A stretch of 64,000 bases of DNA from positions 1,302,001-1,366,000 of the forward strand of contig NZ_CP017111.1 of NCBI RefSeq assembly GCF_001723605.1, given 5' to 3'. The stretch comes from Sulfurospirillum halorespirans DSM 13726 (GTDB lineage Bacteria; Campylobacterota; Campylobacteria; Campylobacterales; Sulfurospirillaceae). The notes below the pieces were generated by a model. That model saw only the letters and a list, made by a program, of their open reading frames with translations. It was not told the DNA's origin and did no database searches. Positions within the stretch are counted from its first letter, which is position 1; every line of letters begins with the position of its first letter. Shown here one piece after another: positions 32,914 to 41,732 of the stretch. The position numbers were made by a program, and so were the translations under genes.

Positions 32914-33738
32914 ATGTCAAAAGAGGCATTTTTTATCTCAGAATTTTCCAGCAAACGCATTGGCGACGACGGTGCGGTTGTGGGGGATTTTGTCTATTCA
33001 AAAGATCTGTTTTGCGAAGGTATTCACTTTAAGCGTTCGTGGATGAGTTTAACGCAGATCGCGCAAAAAAGCATGCTGGTCAATATCTCCGATGCCATTG
33101 CGATGAATGCCAAACCCACGTTAGCACTAATTGGGGTTGTGATACCCAAATCGTTTTCGTACGAGCAGCTACGTGAATTGGGTGTGGGGTTTCAAAAAGT
33201 AGCACAAATCTACGGTGTTGAGATCATCGGTGGCGATACTACCGCGGGCGAAAAGTTGATGATCTCCATCACCATCATCGCCAAACGCCCTTCCAAAGTG
33301 CTCTACCGAAGTGGCGCGAAGCTAGGTGATTTGGTTGCGTATACAGGAACGCTTGGAAAGTCACACAAAGAGCTGACACGGCTGATGCGTGGTGGAACTG
33401 TTGGCAAAGATGCGCGGTTTATGAAACCTGATTTAAAAGCGCAGTTTATCTATAAGGCTACGAAGCATTTAAACGCAGGGATGGACATCTCCGATGGACT
33501 CTCCAAAGACCTCTCAAGACTGCTCAAAGCCAGTGGCAATTTGGGTTTACATGTAAAGCGTAAAATGCCCAAGAAAACGCTCTGCAGTGGCGAAGAGTAC
33601 GAGATGCTATTCACCTTTGATTCCCGTAAAAAAAAGGCGATAGAGCGCATTGCTAAGCAGACACGCACAAAAATTACTATTATTGGCAAAGTAGCGCGTA
33701 AACGTTATGCTTGTCATTGTAAAGAACACCATTTTTAA
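32914..33738 (+). CDS. thiL: Thiamine-monophosphate kinase, ThiL-like
   Basis: A 274-residue protein with IGDDGAVV, VNISDAIAMNAKPTLALIGV, GGDTTAGEKLMISIT, GLSKDLSRLL preceded by GMDISD, and SGEEYEMLFT, all ThiL motifs. It phosphorylates thiamine monophosphate to the active diphosphate. It is somewhat shorter than E. coli ThiL (325 aa), lacking part of the C-terminus, as in other epsilonproteobacteria. It lies directly before truD. The thiD-cytX-thiM operon and its TPP riboswitch are 7 kb away. Confidence 0.9.
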   Translation: MSKEAFFISEFSSKRIGDDGAVVGDFVYSKDLFCEGIHFKRSWMSLTQIAQKSMLVNISDAIAMNAKPTLALIGVVIPKSFSYEQLRELGVGFQKVAQIYGVEIIGGDTTAGEKLMISITIIAKRPSKVLYRSGAKLGDLVAYTGTLGKSHKELTRLMRGGTVGKDARFMKPDLKAQFIYKATKHLNAGMDISDGLSKDLSRLLKASGNLGLHVKRKMPKKTLCSGEEYEMLFTFDSRKKKAIERIAKQTRTKITIIGKVARKRYACHCKEHHF

Positions 33739-33755
33739 CCATTTTAAGGACATCT

Positions 33756-34841
33756 ATGATTCGACAATTTTTTCTCACCCATTCGCCCATTAATGCGATG
33801 TTTACCAAAAATAGCAGTGACTTTGTGGTCAGTGAAATTCCTCTGTATCCTTTCAGTGGCGAGGGCGAGCATCTCGTTTTACATGTAAGAAAAAAAGATA
33901 TGACAACATGGGATATGTTGCAGTATTTAAGCGAAGTCACAGGCTGCAAAGTACGTGATTTTGGGTATGCAGGGCTTAAAGACAAAGATGGCATGACGAC
34001 ACAGTACATTTCACTGCATAAAAATTTCGAGCCAAAACTTGCCAATTTTACGCACGATAAGATCAAAATACTCGATACGACCTACCATAACAACAAAATC
34101 CGCACAGGGCATCTTAAGGGCAATCGCTTTTTTGTCCGTCTTAAAAAAGTCAACCCAATTGATGCACGAAAACTTCAAGACGGGCTGAAAAAGATCAGCA
34201 AAGAGGGTTTCCCCAACTTCTTTGGGTACCAACGTTTTGGCATCGATGGCGATAACTATGTTAAAGGTAAGGCAATTTTAGAGGGGAAGCGCAAAGAGCA
34301 CAATCATAAAATGAAAGAGTTTTTCATTAATGCTTATCAAAGTTATCTTTTTAACAACTGGCTTTCCAAGCGCATCGAAATCAGCCGTTTGATAGAAGAG
34401 TTTAACTTAGCGGATGCAACACGTGCAACGAATTTACCTAAAGAGATGGTCGATAGCCTTAAAAAACAGCCACAATTCTTCAAACTCCTTCACGGAGATG
34501 TTTTGCATCATTACCCTGCGGGAAAAGCATTTGTGTGCGAAAATGTGGAAGAAGAGTTACCGCGCTTTTTGGAGCATGGCATTACCATTGCAGGTTGGTT
34601 ACTGGGTGGTAAAAACATCCGAGCAGAGTATGAAGCAGGTGTGATTGAACAACAGATTTTTGAAGAGTGTGAACCTTTCTTAGACAAACTCAATGGAAGC
34701 AGACGTTTTGCGTGGAGCTTTGCAGAAGATGTTGAGGGCGTTTATAAAGAGGAAGAGGCATGGTTTGAAATGCACTTTTCATTGCCTAAAGGCTCGTACG
34801 CGACGGTTATTATAGAAGAGCTAATAAAAGTTTCGCTATAA
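33756..34841 (+). CDS. truD: tRNA pseudouridine synthase D
   Basis: A 361-residue TruD protein. The catalytic region FGYAGLKDKDGMTTQYISL contains the Asp of the KD motif, and GNRFFVRLKK, FPNFFGYQRFG and NAYQSYLFNNWLS are conserved TruD segments. It converts uridine 13 of tRNA-Glu to pseudouridine. Its stop codon overlaps the -10 hexamer of the RNase P RNA gene. A TTTACATGTAAG near-copy is at 33878. Confidence 0.95.
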   Translation: MIRQFFLTHSPINAMFTKNSSDFVVSEIPLYPFSGEGEHLVLHVRKKDMTTWDMLQYLSEVTGCKVRDFGYAGLKDKDGMTTQYISLHKNFEPKLANFTHDKIKILDTTYHNNKIRTGHLKGNRFFVRLKKVNPIDARKLQDGLKKISKEGFPNFFGYQRFGIDGDNYVKGKAILEGKRKEHNHKMKEFFINAYQSYLFNNWLSKRIEISRLIEEFNLADATRATNLPKEMVDSLKKQPQFFKLLHGDVLHHYPAGKAFVCENVEEELPRFLEHGITIAGWLLGGKNIRAEYEAGVIEQQIFEECEPFLDKLNGSRRFAWSFAEDVEGVYKEEEAWFEMHFSLPKGSYATVIIEELIKVSL

Positions 34842-34842
34842 T
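34837..34842 (+). promoter_or_regulatory. -10 hexamer of rnpB
   Basis: TATAAT lies across the truD stop codon, 10 bases before the first helix of RNase P RNA. No good -35 is visible 17 bases upstream, so the promoter may rely on the -10 element and upstream AT-rich DNA. Confidence 0.6.
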
Positions 34843-34851
34843 CGATCCTTC

Positions 34852-35258
34852 AAAAGGTACAGTAGGTGATTGCTTGAGAGTTTCTCTTAAGAGGAAAGTC
34901 CGGGCTGCATGTGAGACATGGTTCCGTCTAACGGACGGCTAGGGTAACCTAAGGGATTAGTGCAACAGAGAGTAAACTACCATTTTGTCACTCTTGCGAA
35001 AGCGCAAGCATAAGTAAGATGAATTGGTGACGAGCTTTGCTTGTCTCCAAGAAGACAGTTTAATGGAAAAGGTGAAACGGTGGGGTAAGAGCCCACCAGT
35101 GCTTTAAGTAATTAAGGCAGCTATGTAAACCCAACCTGCAGCAAGAAGGGATGGTTTTGGTCTCACACACGATAAACCCTTCGCTAGAGGTCTATCGTAA
35201 GATAGATCGTAGATAAATAATCACCCACGACAGAACCCGGCTTATCGCTGTACCTTTT
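34852..35258 (+). ncRNA. rnpB: RNase P RNA
   Basis: The sequence contains the universally conserved P4 strands: GAGGAAAGTCCGGGCT near the 5' end and AGAACCCGGCTTA near the 3' end, as well as the GCAACAGAGAG, GGTGAAACGGTGGGGTAAGAG and CCCAACCTGCAGCAAGAAG internal conserved segments. The ends pair as an 11-bp P1 helix (34852-34862 with 35248-35258). This is the catalytic RNA that trims the 5' leaders of tRNA precursors. The boundaries are set by P1 and may be off by a few bases. Confidence 0.95.
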
Positions 35259-35280
35259 GTCCACAAAGCCTAAAAAAAGG

Positions 35281-36465
35281 ATGTTTTTGGAAAATCTTAT
35301 CTTTTTAGCGCATGTTGTGCTTTTGATGGTTCTTTCTCCTATTCTTTCACGCCTTTTTCGCGTTCCTACTCCTGTTGTTGAAATTTTACTAGGTTCGCTT
35401 GCGGTTTGGGTGGGGCTTTTACATGTAGACAACGAAGTCTTTCGAAACCTCGCAAAAATAGGCTTTTTCTACCTTATGTTTCTAGCCGGTCTTGAGATCG
35501 ACATTCAGCGTTTTTTACACTACCGCGACCGTTTTTTGAAAAAAGCTATTTTATATTTTATCTGCTTGTACAGTATCTCGTTCATTCTCTACATCATCTT
35601 TGGACTCTCTCCTGTGTATATTGTCGCGATTCCTATTGTCTCTTTAGGGATGATTATGGCGCTCATTAATCAGCATGGGCGTGAGCACAAGTGGTTAGAG
35701 CTTTCATTGATTATTGGTGTTATTGGGGAGCTTATTAGTATAGGGGCTCTCGTTATTTTTGATGGCGCGATTACGCATGGTTTGGGGTGGCAGTTTGCTA
35801 AAAGCATTGTTATGCTTATTGCGGTTCTTTTTTCGTCCTATTTTCTCTATCGCTTACTCAAAATCATCTTTTGGTGGTATCCGAATTTAAAACGCATTAT
35901 TATGCCACATAACGATACAATGCATCAAAGTTTACGTTTTAGTATGGCACTCTTTTTTGTGCTGATTGCCACGATGCAATGGCTTGAAATCGACATGGTT
36001 TTGGGCGCTTTCATCGCCGGTATTTTTATCTCAAACTTTTTTGCGCATAAAAAAGAGCTTCCGCATCAGCTTTCGATGTTTGGGTTTGGCTTTTTAGTAC
36101 CGCTCTTTTTTATCTTTGTTGGCACAACACTTGATCTTAACTTGATCTTTACAACACAAATTCTAATGCATGCACTGTGGATTGTCCTCGCGATGGTGGG
36201 GGCTCGCATGGCGAGTTCTTTTGCTGCGTACCATAGCTATCTAGGTTTTCGCGGAACAATTCTTTTCAGTCTGGGAGATTCGATGCCGTTGACCTTTTTG
36301 GTTGCTATTGCAACGATTGCAGTCAAAAATGGCGCTATTGGAGGCGAAGAGTATGCTTCATTCATCGTGGCGGCATTGATGGAAGGCATTGTGATTATGA
36401 CATTGATTCAATTTTTGATGTTTCTTTTTAAACGTGCCGATGGGAAGAGTGAAGAAAAAATATAA
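35281..36465 (+). CDS. CPA2 cation:proton antiporter (Kef/Nha-like)
   Basis: A 394-residue protein with 11-13 hydrophobic segments and no C-terminal TrkA domain. VPTPVVEILLGSLAVWVGLLHV, FLMFLAGLEIDIQRFL and DMVLGAFIAGIFISN are typical for the Na+/H+ exchanger family (KefB/GerN-like). I start at ATG 35281; a TTG at 35257 would lie in the RNase P P1 helix. It exchanges Na+ or K+ for protons in the inner membrane; the ion cannot be told. It ends 13 bases before the large c-di-GMP protein. Confidence 0.87.
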   Translation: MFLENLIFLAHVVLLMVLSPILSRLFRVPTPVVEILLGSLAVWVGLLHVDNEVFRNLAKIGFFYLMFLAGLEIDIQRFLHYRDRFLKKAILYFICLYSISFILYIIFGLSPVYIVAIPIVSLGMIMALINQHGREHKWLELSLIIGVIGELISIGALVIFDGAITHGLGWQFAKSIVMLIAVLFSSYFLYRLLKIIFWWYPNLKRIIMPHNDTMHQSLRFSMALFFVLIATMQWLEIDMVLGAFIAGIFISNFFAHKKELPHQLSMFGFGFLVPLFFIFVGTTLDLNLIFTTQILMHALWIVLAMVGARMASSFAAYHSYLGFRGTILFSLGDSMPLTFLVAIATIAVKNGAIGGEEYASFIVAALMEGIVIMTLIQFLMFLFKRADGKSEEKI

Positions 36466-36478
36466 TTAAGGAGCAACG

Positions 36479-39433
36479 ATGGATTTACATAAAAAGTTAA
36501 GCCTTTTCCATTATTTTCACATCATAGCCTTAATTCTTTTCGTGACATTTGCGAGTACCTTCTTTGCCCTGAGTTTCTACAACGCCAAAATAAAGTTTGA
36601 AAAAGAGTCACATCGGCTTCAAAAAGAGTATAGCGATTCTAAAAAAAAGATGCTAATCACCGAAGTGGATCGGTTTCTTGAACATATCGAAGAGAAGCGC
36701 CAAGAAGCCTATGCGCAGACACAACAATTGGTAAAAACACGCGTTTACGAAGCCTATGAAATAGCCACTAAACTCTACCAGACCTATCATAAAACACACA
36801 GTGATGCTCAAATTGCGACGATGATCGTTGATACATTGCGATTATTGCGCTATGAAAACAATAAAGGCTACTACTTTATCACGCACCTTGATGGTACCGA
36901 GATTCTTTTTGCAGATCGTCCTGAGCTGGAAGGGCAAAATATGCTCAAAATGGTGAACAGTGAAGGACGGTATATTGTTAAAGGAATGCTGGATGTGATT
37001 CAATCGACCAAAGAGGGATTTTACGACTACGCATGGAGTAAACCACTGGAGAGCAAAGATACCTTTAAAAAAATTGCGTATGTTAAACTCTTTGAACCTT
37101 TTGACTGGATGATCGGTACGGGGTTTTACCTTGATGATATGGAGAGCAAAGTTCAAGAGAAGATTTTAAACGATGAGAAGCATCTCTTGGCTGAGAAGCA
37201 GAGTGGTAATTATCTCTTCATTGGAACGTGGGATGGCGTTTCACTCACTTATCCTGCTAAAAATAAAAACATGTACGCTTTGCAAGATAGCAATGGCAAA
37301 TTTATTGTTCAAGAGTTGATTGAAAAGGCAAAAAAGGGTGGCGGTTTTGTGGAGTATATGATGCCTCCATTTAAGGGGCAAAAATCACTTTCAAAGATGA
37401 GTTATGTGGAATCGATTGATGATTGGAAATGGTATGTGGGTGCCGGAATTTATGTGGATGATCTCAACCATGAGCTTTTTGAATTAAAAATGACCATTGA
37501 CGAAGAGTTAAAGCGAACACTCTACTCGATTCTTTTTTGGATGCTTGTTTTTAGTGTTGTTATGGGCGGGTTTTATCTTATCATTAGCCGTAAAATTCGG
37601 AAGGATTTTGATCTTTTTATCACTTTTTTTGACTCCTTGGTCAATAAAGACCAACTTATCGACACATCAAAAGTCAAATTTAAAGAGTTTGAAGAACTTG
37701 CAAACCATGCCAATGTCATGCTGAAAGCCAAAATTTTTAGCAACAAACATTTAGAGCAGTATAAAAAAATCGTCTCAAGTTCGGATGACTTTTTAGCCTT
37801 GATCGACCGAAACTACACCTATTTGGCGATCAGCGAAGCGTATCAAAAGTTTTTCAATAAACGTAAAGAGGAGATTCTTGGGCACAGTATGCCTGAGCTT
37901 TATGGCGCGCAGTATTTTGTTGAAAACTTAAAACATCTCAGCGATCGCGTCCTCGGTGGTGAGACGTTTGAGCATGAATTTTGGGCACTTGCTTCCTTTG
38001 GTAAGCGTTTTTTGCATACCAAATATTTTCCGTATTATGAAAATGAAGATGATCCACTTCCGATGGCGTATGTGGTTTCAGCGCGCGATAATACCGAGAA
38101 GAAGGCGAACGAAGAGCGTTTGCTCGCGTCCGAAAAAGAGCTGGAATTTTTAGCTCACAATGATGCCCTTACAGGACTTCCCAATCGTTTGCTTCTCACC
38201 GATCGTATCGCGCATGCGATTGAGAACAGTAAACGTCAAGGAGGAATGATCGCTGTCTGTTTTCTTGATCTGGACAATTTTAAAAAAATTAACGACAGCT
38301 ACGGGCACTCCTATGGCGATGAGATTCTCAAACAACTTGCCCTTAGACTTCAAGGAAGAATTCGCCATTGTGACACGCTCTCTCGCATTGGCGGGGATGA
38401 GTTTATTTTGCTGGTGGAAAATATCAAAGAAAAACATGAAATTGAAGTTATCATTGCTAAAATTCAAGCGATTTTTGAAGAGCCATTTATCAATAAATCG
38501 CAAAAATTCTTTCTCTCTGCCAGCATTGGGGTGAGTGTCTATCCCGATCACGGCACCGATGGCGAAACACTGATTAAAAATGCAGATACGGCGATGTATA
38601 AGGCCAAAGAGGCAGGTAAAAACACCTATACATTTTATACGCTCGATATGACAATAGCGTCGTATGAGCGCATCGGCATGGAAAATGCCCTCAGAGAGGC
38701 GATTAAAGAGAAGCAATTTGTGGTCTATTATCAGCCTCAAATCGATCTTAAAACAGGAAAACTCATAGGCCTTGAAGCACTTTTGAGATGGAACCATCCT
38801 CTTGAGGGTATCTTGCCTCCTGGAAGATTCATCGCATTTTCGGAAGAGACGCATTTGATCGTTGAAATCGGCGCATGGATACTCAAACAGACCTGCATTG
38901 ATCTGGTTTCATTGCATCATGAAAGGCTTTTTAATGGTACGATTTCGGTCAATATCTCAGGTGTTCAGATCGAATTTAGTGACTTTTTAAGCACCCTCAA
39001 AGAGACGATTGCGGAGACCAAAGTAGATCCTTCGATGCTGGAGATTGAAGTGACCGAATCGTTCATCATGCACGATCCTGAGCGCTGGATTGTCCTTTTA
39101 AAAGAGATGCAACATTTAGGCATGAGCATTGCCATCGATGATTTTGGTACCGGTTACTCCTCGCTCAGTTATTTGCGCAAACTGCCGATTAATAAACTGA
39201 AAATCGATATGTCCTTTGTCAAAGATATCCCCAAACTTGAAGACGCATGTGCCATTGTCAATTCCATTATTAATTTAGCCCAAAATATGAAAATCACCAC
39301 GTTGGCGGAGGGCATTGAGCACAAAGACCAAGAAGACTACCTTGCAGAACACGGATGTGAACAAGGTCAAGGGTATTTGTACGCAAAGCCGATGAGTCTA
39401 AAAAATCTTAAAACATGGATTCAGAAATTTTAA
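36479..39433 (+). CDS. Cache-PAS-GGDEF-EAL c-di-GMP signalling protein
   Basis: A 984-residue membrane protein. A signal-anchor helix (about 11-32) and a second helix (about 345-370) bracket a periplasmic double Cache region (two YFITHLDGTEILF / YLFIGTWDGVS-type units). Then come a short PAS domain (about 430-540), a GGDEF domain with intact RIGGDEF (active-site signature) and an EAL domain with intact GLEALLRW and DDFGTGYSSLSYL. Both the cyclase and phosphodiesterase halves keep their catalytic residues, so it could make or break c-di-GMP in response to small carboxylate or amino-acid ligands. It follows the antiporter gene by 13 bases. Confidence 0.93.
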   Translation: MDLHKKLSLFHYFHIIALILFVTFASTFFALSFYNAKIKFEKESHRLQKEYSDSKKKMLITEVDRFLEHIEEKRQEAYAQTQQLVKTRVYEAYEIATKLYQTYHKTHSDAQIATMIVDTLRLLRYENNKGYYFITHLDGTEILFADRPELEGQNMLKMVNSEGRYIVKGMLDVIQSTKEGFYDYAWSKPLESKDTFKKIAYVKLFEPFDWMIGTGFYLDDMESKVQEKILNDEKHLLAEKQSGNYLFIGTWDGVSLTYPAKNKNMYALQDSNGKFIVQELIEKAKKGGGFVEYMMPPFKGQKSLSKMSYVESIDDWKWYVGAGIYVDDLNHELFELKMTIDEELKRTLYSILFWMLVFSVVMGGFYLIISRKIRKDFDLFITFFDSLVNKDQLIDTSKVKFKEFEELANHANVMLKAKIFSNKHLEQYKKIVSSSDDFLALIDRNYTYLAISEAYQKFFNKRKEEILGHSMPELYGAQYFVENLKHLSDRVLGGETFEHEFWALASFGKRFLHTKYFPYYENEDDPLPMAYVVSARDNTEKKANEERLLASEKELEFLAHNDALTGLPNRLLLTDRIAHAIENSKRQGGMIAVCFLDLDNFKKINDSYGHSYGDEILKQLALRLQGRIRHCDTLSRIGGDEFILLVENIKEKHEIEVIIAKIQAIFEEPFINKSQKFFLSASIGVSVYPDHGTDGETLIKNADTAMYKAKEAGKNTYTFYTLDMTIASYERIGMENALREAIKEKQFVVYYQPQIDLKTGKLIGLEALLRWNHPLEGILPPGRFIAFSEETHLIVEIGAWILKQTCIDLVSLHHERLFNGTISVNISGVQIEFSDFLSTLKETIAETKVDPSMLEIEVTESFIMHDPERWIVLLKEMQHLGMSIAIDDFGTGYSSLSYLRKLPINKLKIDMSFVKDIPKLEDACAIVNSIINLAQNMKITTLAEGIEHKDQEDYLAEHGCEQGQGYLYAKPMSLKNLKTWIQKF

Positions 39434-39435
39434 AT

Positions 39436-39708
39436 CTAACCTCTATTTGGAAGAATACAAGGCTTGAAAAATTCACAAATATCCACTTCCAAAACGGCCG
39501 CAATTTTATAAAGATGCTCGATGTTATAATGCTTATTTTCCAAGCCAGCTTCAATTTTTGCAATGGTGCTGACCGACTTGTGTCCAATGGTAAGTGCCAA
39601 ATCCAACTGTGTAATTTTTTTTAGTTTTCGTATACATTGTACATTGTATGCAATACGTCGATAAAAAGCTTCAATTTCTGTATTCGAAAACTCTTTGTAC
39701 AGTAACAT
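39436..39708 (-). CDS. XRE-family transcriptional regulator (paralogue of the gene at 45170)
   Basis: A 90-residue protein with a helix-turn-helix: KITQLDLALTIGHKSVSTIAKIEAGL and the dimer-type end NIEHLYKIAAVLEVDICEFF. It shares the FYRRIAYNVQCIRKLKK start with the FYQKIARKVQQIRKKRG of the regulator 5.5 kb to the right. It is divergent from a GGDEF gene, and a near-palindrome 4 bases before its ATG (39713-39726) is repeated 53 bases further on, so autoregulation and control of the GGDEF gene is likely. Its stop is 2 bases from the end of the Cache-GGDEF-EAL gene. Confidence 0.85.
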   Translation of the reverse strand: MLLYKEFSNTEIEAFYRRIAYNVQCIRKLKKITQLDLALTIGHKSVSTIAKIEAGLENKHYNIEHLYKIAAVLEVDICEFFKPCILPNRG

Positions 39709-39712
39709 ATAT

Positions 39713-39779
39713 TTCCCTATAGTGAAGTATTATTTAAGTTTATAATGGTTAGAATCATTTTTAAATTCCCTATAGTGAA
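39713..39779. promoter_or_regulatory. Two direct repeats TTCCCTATAGTGAA, XRE operator candidates
   Basis: TTCCCTATAGTGAA occurs at 39713-39726 and 39766-39779, 53 bases apart. Each is a near-palindrome (TTC-CTATAG-GAA with two mismatches). The first overlaps the ribosome site of the XRE gene, the second lies before the GGDEF start. This is the layout of a regulator controlling itself and its neighbour. Confidence 0.6.
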
Positions 39780-39813
39780 CATTCTAAAAATAAAAACTCC
39801 TGGCAAAAATGTA

Positions 39814-40419
39814 ATGATGGATCAAGAGACACTTTATAAGCTTGTTATTGTAGTATTGATTATTGGCATACTTCTATTACTTTATTACTATCAAAAACGT
39901 TTATGTGAATTAAAGTTACACAATGGTCAGTTAGAACTGCTAAGTCAGTACGATGATTTGACGCAAATCTATAACAGACGTTATTTTCTAGAGATAGTGC
40001 AGTATCATTTTACAAAAATGTATCATCACAAACCTTCTGCTATTATGATGATTGATATTGACCATTTTAAGCAGATTAACGATACCCATGGTCATATTTT
40101 AGGCGATGATGTTTTGCAATATGTTGTTAAGTTAATCAGCGAACACTTACGCGAAAGTGATATTTTTGCGCGTTATGGTGGCGACGAGTTTATCGTATTT
40201 TTTCCCGCTATTTCACAAAAAGATATTTACAATATTGCACTCAGAATTCAATCAAAACTTTTCGAAGACTCCTCGTATGCTTCTCCGGTAACGCTAAGTA
40301 TAGGAATATGCCTTTTTAGCACTTCTTTAGCACTTCAAAACGTTATTGAATATGCAGATAATGCTCTTTATGTAGCAAAAAGTAAAGGACGTAACCGAAT
40401 CGAATTTTATCCATCTTGA
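39814..40419 (+). CDS. Membrane-anchored diguanylate cyclase (GGDEF)
   Basis: A 201-residue protein with one N-terminal membrane helix (YKLVIVVLIIGILLLLYYY) and a GGDEF domain with YDDLTQIYNRRYF, DIDHFKQINDTHGH and an intact ARYGGDEF active site. It should make c-di-GMP from GTP. No inhibitory RxxD motif or sensor domain is apparent. A longer start at 39745 is possible but would place the second operator repeat inside the gene; the ATG at 39814 is preferred. Its gene lies opposite the XRE regulator. Its stop codon overlaps the -35 element of the thiamine operon. Confidence 0.88.
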   Translation: MMDQETLYKLVIVVLIIGILLLLYYYQKRLCELKLHNGQLELLSQYDDLTQIYNRRYFLEIVQYHFTKMYHHKPSAIMMIDIDHFKQINDTHGHILGDDVLQYVVKLISEHLRESDIFARYGGDEFIVFFPAISQKDIYNIALRIQSKLFEDSSYASPVTLSIGICLFSTSLALQNVIEYADNALYVAKSKGRNRIEFYPS

Positions 40420-40444
40420 AAATCGTTTTAAATCAGAGTATAAT
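40416..40444 (+). promoter_or_regulatory. Promoter of the thiamine riboswitch operon
   Basis: TTGAAA (40416-40421) and TATAAT (40439-40444) are separated by exactly 17 bases, a good sigma-70 promoter. The predicted start near 40451 gives a leader of about 478 nt before thiD. Confidence 0.75.
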
Positions 40445-40454
40445 TGTCCGCAAT

Positions 40455-40825
40455 AGTTCGTGCTAGGAGGGCTGGTAAACCAGCTGAGATAAAGAATGGT
40501 GATTCTTTGATCCTTATACCAAGCGCACCTATCTATCGCATCAATAGCTTGTCAAGCACCAAGTTTCATGAGGCGATACTTTGCAAGTGTAGTCAAACTA
40601 CACTCAAAAGTATCAACAAAATGAAACGCCGTGTGATTGACAAGCCCTACGGGAACTTTTTTAAAATCATCTTTGGGGCGTTAAAGATACTTGCCTTGCA
40701 CTTAGCAAGGTTGCGCATCTTTGCCTACCAAACACAATTTTTAAAAAGTTCTATTGACGAGATAGATAGATGCGCTTGGTATCTACCTGATCTGGGTAAT
40801 GCCAGCGTAGGAAAGCTCAATCAAA
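40455..40825 (+). promoter_or_regulatory. TPP riboswitch with a giant three-way insertion
   Basis: Conserved thi-box pieces are split. The 5' part has P3 (GCTGG/CCAGC at 40471-40484), the TGAGA joining strand at 40485, an extra hairpin (40491-40508) and TCCT. The 3' part has the pyrophosphate-binding arm ACCTGATCTGGGTAATGCC with AGCGTAGGA at 40785-40812. Between them a 21-bp helix with one mismatch (40516-40536 with 40762-40782) carries two long hairpins (40547-40645 and 40653-40751, 99 nt each). The insertion is therefore about 267 nt in the P2-P4 joining strand. It lies before thiD, whose pathway makes TPP. No terminator is clear after it, so control may be at translation. Confidence 0.9.
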
Positions 40826-40871
40826 CCAACACACATCCTCCTTTTTAAGCCCTTCCACGACCTTCATTATC

Positions 40872-40896
40872 TTTACATGTAAAGCTTACATGTAAA
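40872..40896 (+). repeat. Tandem TTTACATGTAAA copies forming one perfect hairpin
   Basis: An exact palindrome (40872-40883) and a one-mismatch copy (40885-40896) overlap so closely that TTTACATGTAA and TTACATGTAAA form an 11-bp stem with a 3-base loop. It lies between the riboswitch and the thiD ribosome site. It could be part of the expression platform or merely two motif copies. Confidence 0.6.
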
Positions 40897-40928
40897 CGCA
40901 ATTCAACTCAATTTTACGAGGAAAACGT

Positions 40929-41732
40929 ATGAAACATTGTTTAACCATAGCAGGCTCAGACAGCTGTGGCGGAGCGGGCATCCAAGCTGACCTTAAAGCC
41001 TTTAGCGCCAATGGAACGTATGGTATGAGCGTTATCACCGCGATTACGGCGCAAAATACCCAAGGCGTTTTTGATGTGCAAGACATTAACCCTTCTGTGA
41101 TACAACATCAAATCGAAGCAATTTTTGATGACATTCGCGTGGATGCGATCAAAATTGGTATGGTCTCTCGTCCTGAAACGATAGAAATCATCGCCACAAC
41201 CCTTAAAAAATACCCTTTGCCGCCACTCGTCATTGACCCTGTGATGATCTCCAAAAGTGGGTATGACCTGTTGCAACCCGAAGCAAAAAAGGCACTCGTT
41301 GAAATGCTTTTACCGATGGCAACGTTGATTACGCCCAATCTTCCCGAAGCCGAAGTCATTGTAGGGTATAAAATTGACACGATTGAACGGATGCAAAAAG
41401 CTGCCCTTGATCTGCATAAACTGGGCTGTAAATACGTCCTTGTCAAAGGTGGACATCTAGAAAATGATGCGACCGATGTGCTGTACGATGGCGCGCAGTT
41501 TCATCTTTTACACTCCAAACGATTAGAAACGATCAACACGCATGGAACGGGCTGTACGCTCTCTTCTGCCATTGCAGCGAACCTAGCAAAGGGTTTACAT
41601 GTAAAGAGTGCTGTTGAAGCAGCTAAGGCGTATATCACCGAAGCGATTACTCATGGATTTAAACTGGGGCATGGCGTGGGACCTGTGCACCATTTTTACG
41701 CACTTTACACAAAAGCAGGAATGGAATCATGA
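40929..41732 (+). CDS. thiD: Hydroxymethylpyrimidine/phosphomethylpyrimidine kinase
   Basis: A 267-residue ribokinase-like enzyme with [35 protein letters not shown] and the catalytic [20 protein letters not shown]. It phosphorylates HMP and then HMP-P in thiamine synthesis. It is the first gene after the TPP riboswitch; GAGGAA precedes its ATG. Its end overlaps the start of cytX by 4 bases (ATGA). An exact palindrome at 41594 is read as LHVK. Confidence 0.95.
   Translation: MKHCLTIAGSDSCGGAGIQADLKAFSANGTYGMSVITAITAQNTQGVFDVQDINPSVIQHQIEAIFDDIRVDAIKIGMVSRPETIEIIATTLKKYPLPPLVIDPVMISKSGYDLLQPEAKKALVEMLLPMATLITPNLPEAEVIVGYKIDTIERMQKAALDLHKLGCKYVLVKGGHLENDATDVLYDGAQFHLLHSKRLETINTHGTGCTLSSAIAANLAKGLHVKSAVEAAKAYITEAITHGFKLGHGVGPVHHFYALYTKAGMES

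Noticed and set aside
35257-35280. TTG start for the CPA2 antiporter
   Set aside because: It lies in the last strand of RNase P RNA helix P1; the ATG at 35281 starts directly at the membrane segment.
40444-40848. A 134-codon open frame reading through the thiamine leader
   Set aside because: It runs through both halves of the TPP aptamer and the paired insertion; the peptide has no family likeness and no ribosome site, so it is a by-product of the RNA gene sequence.
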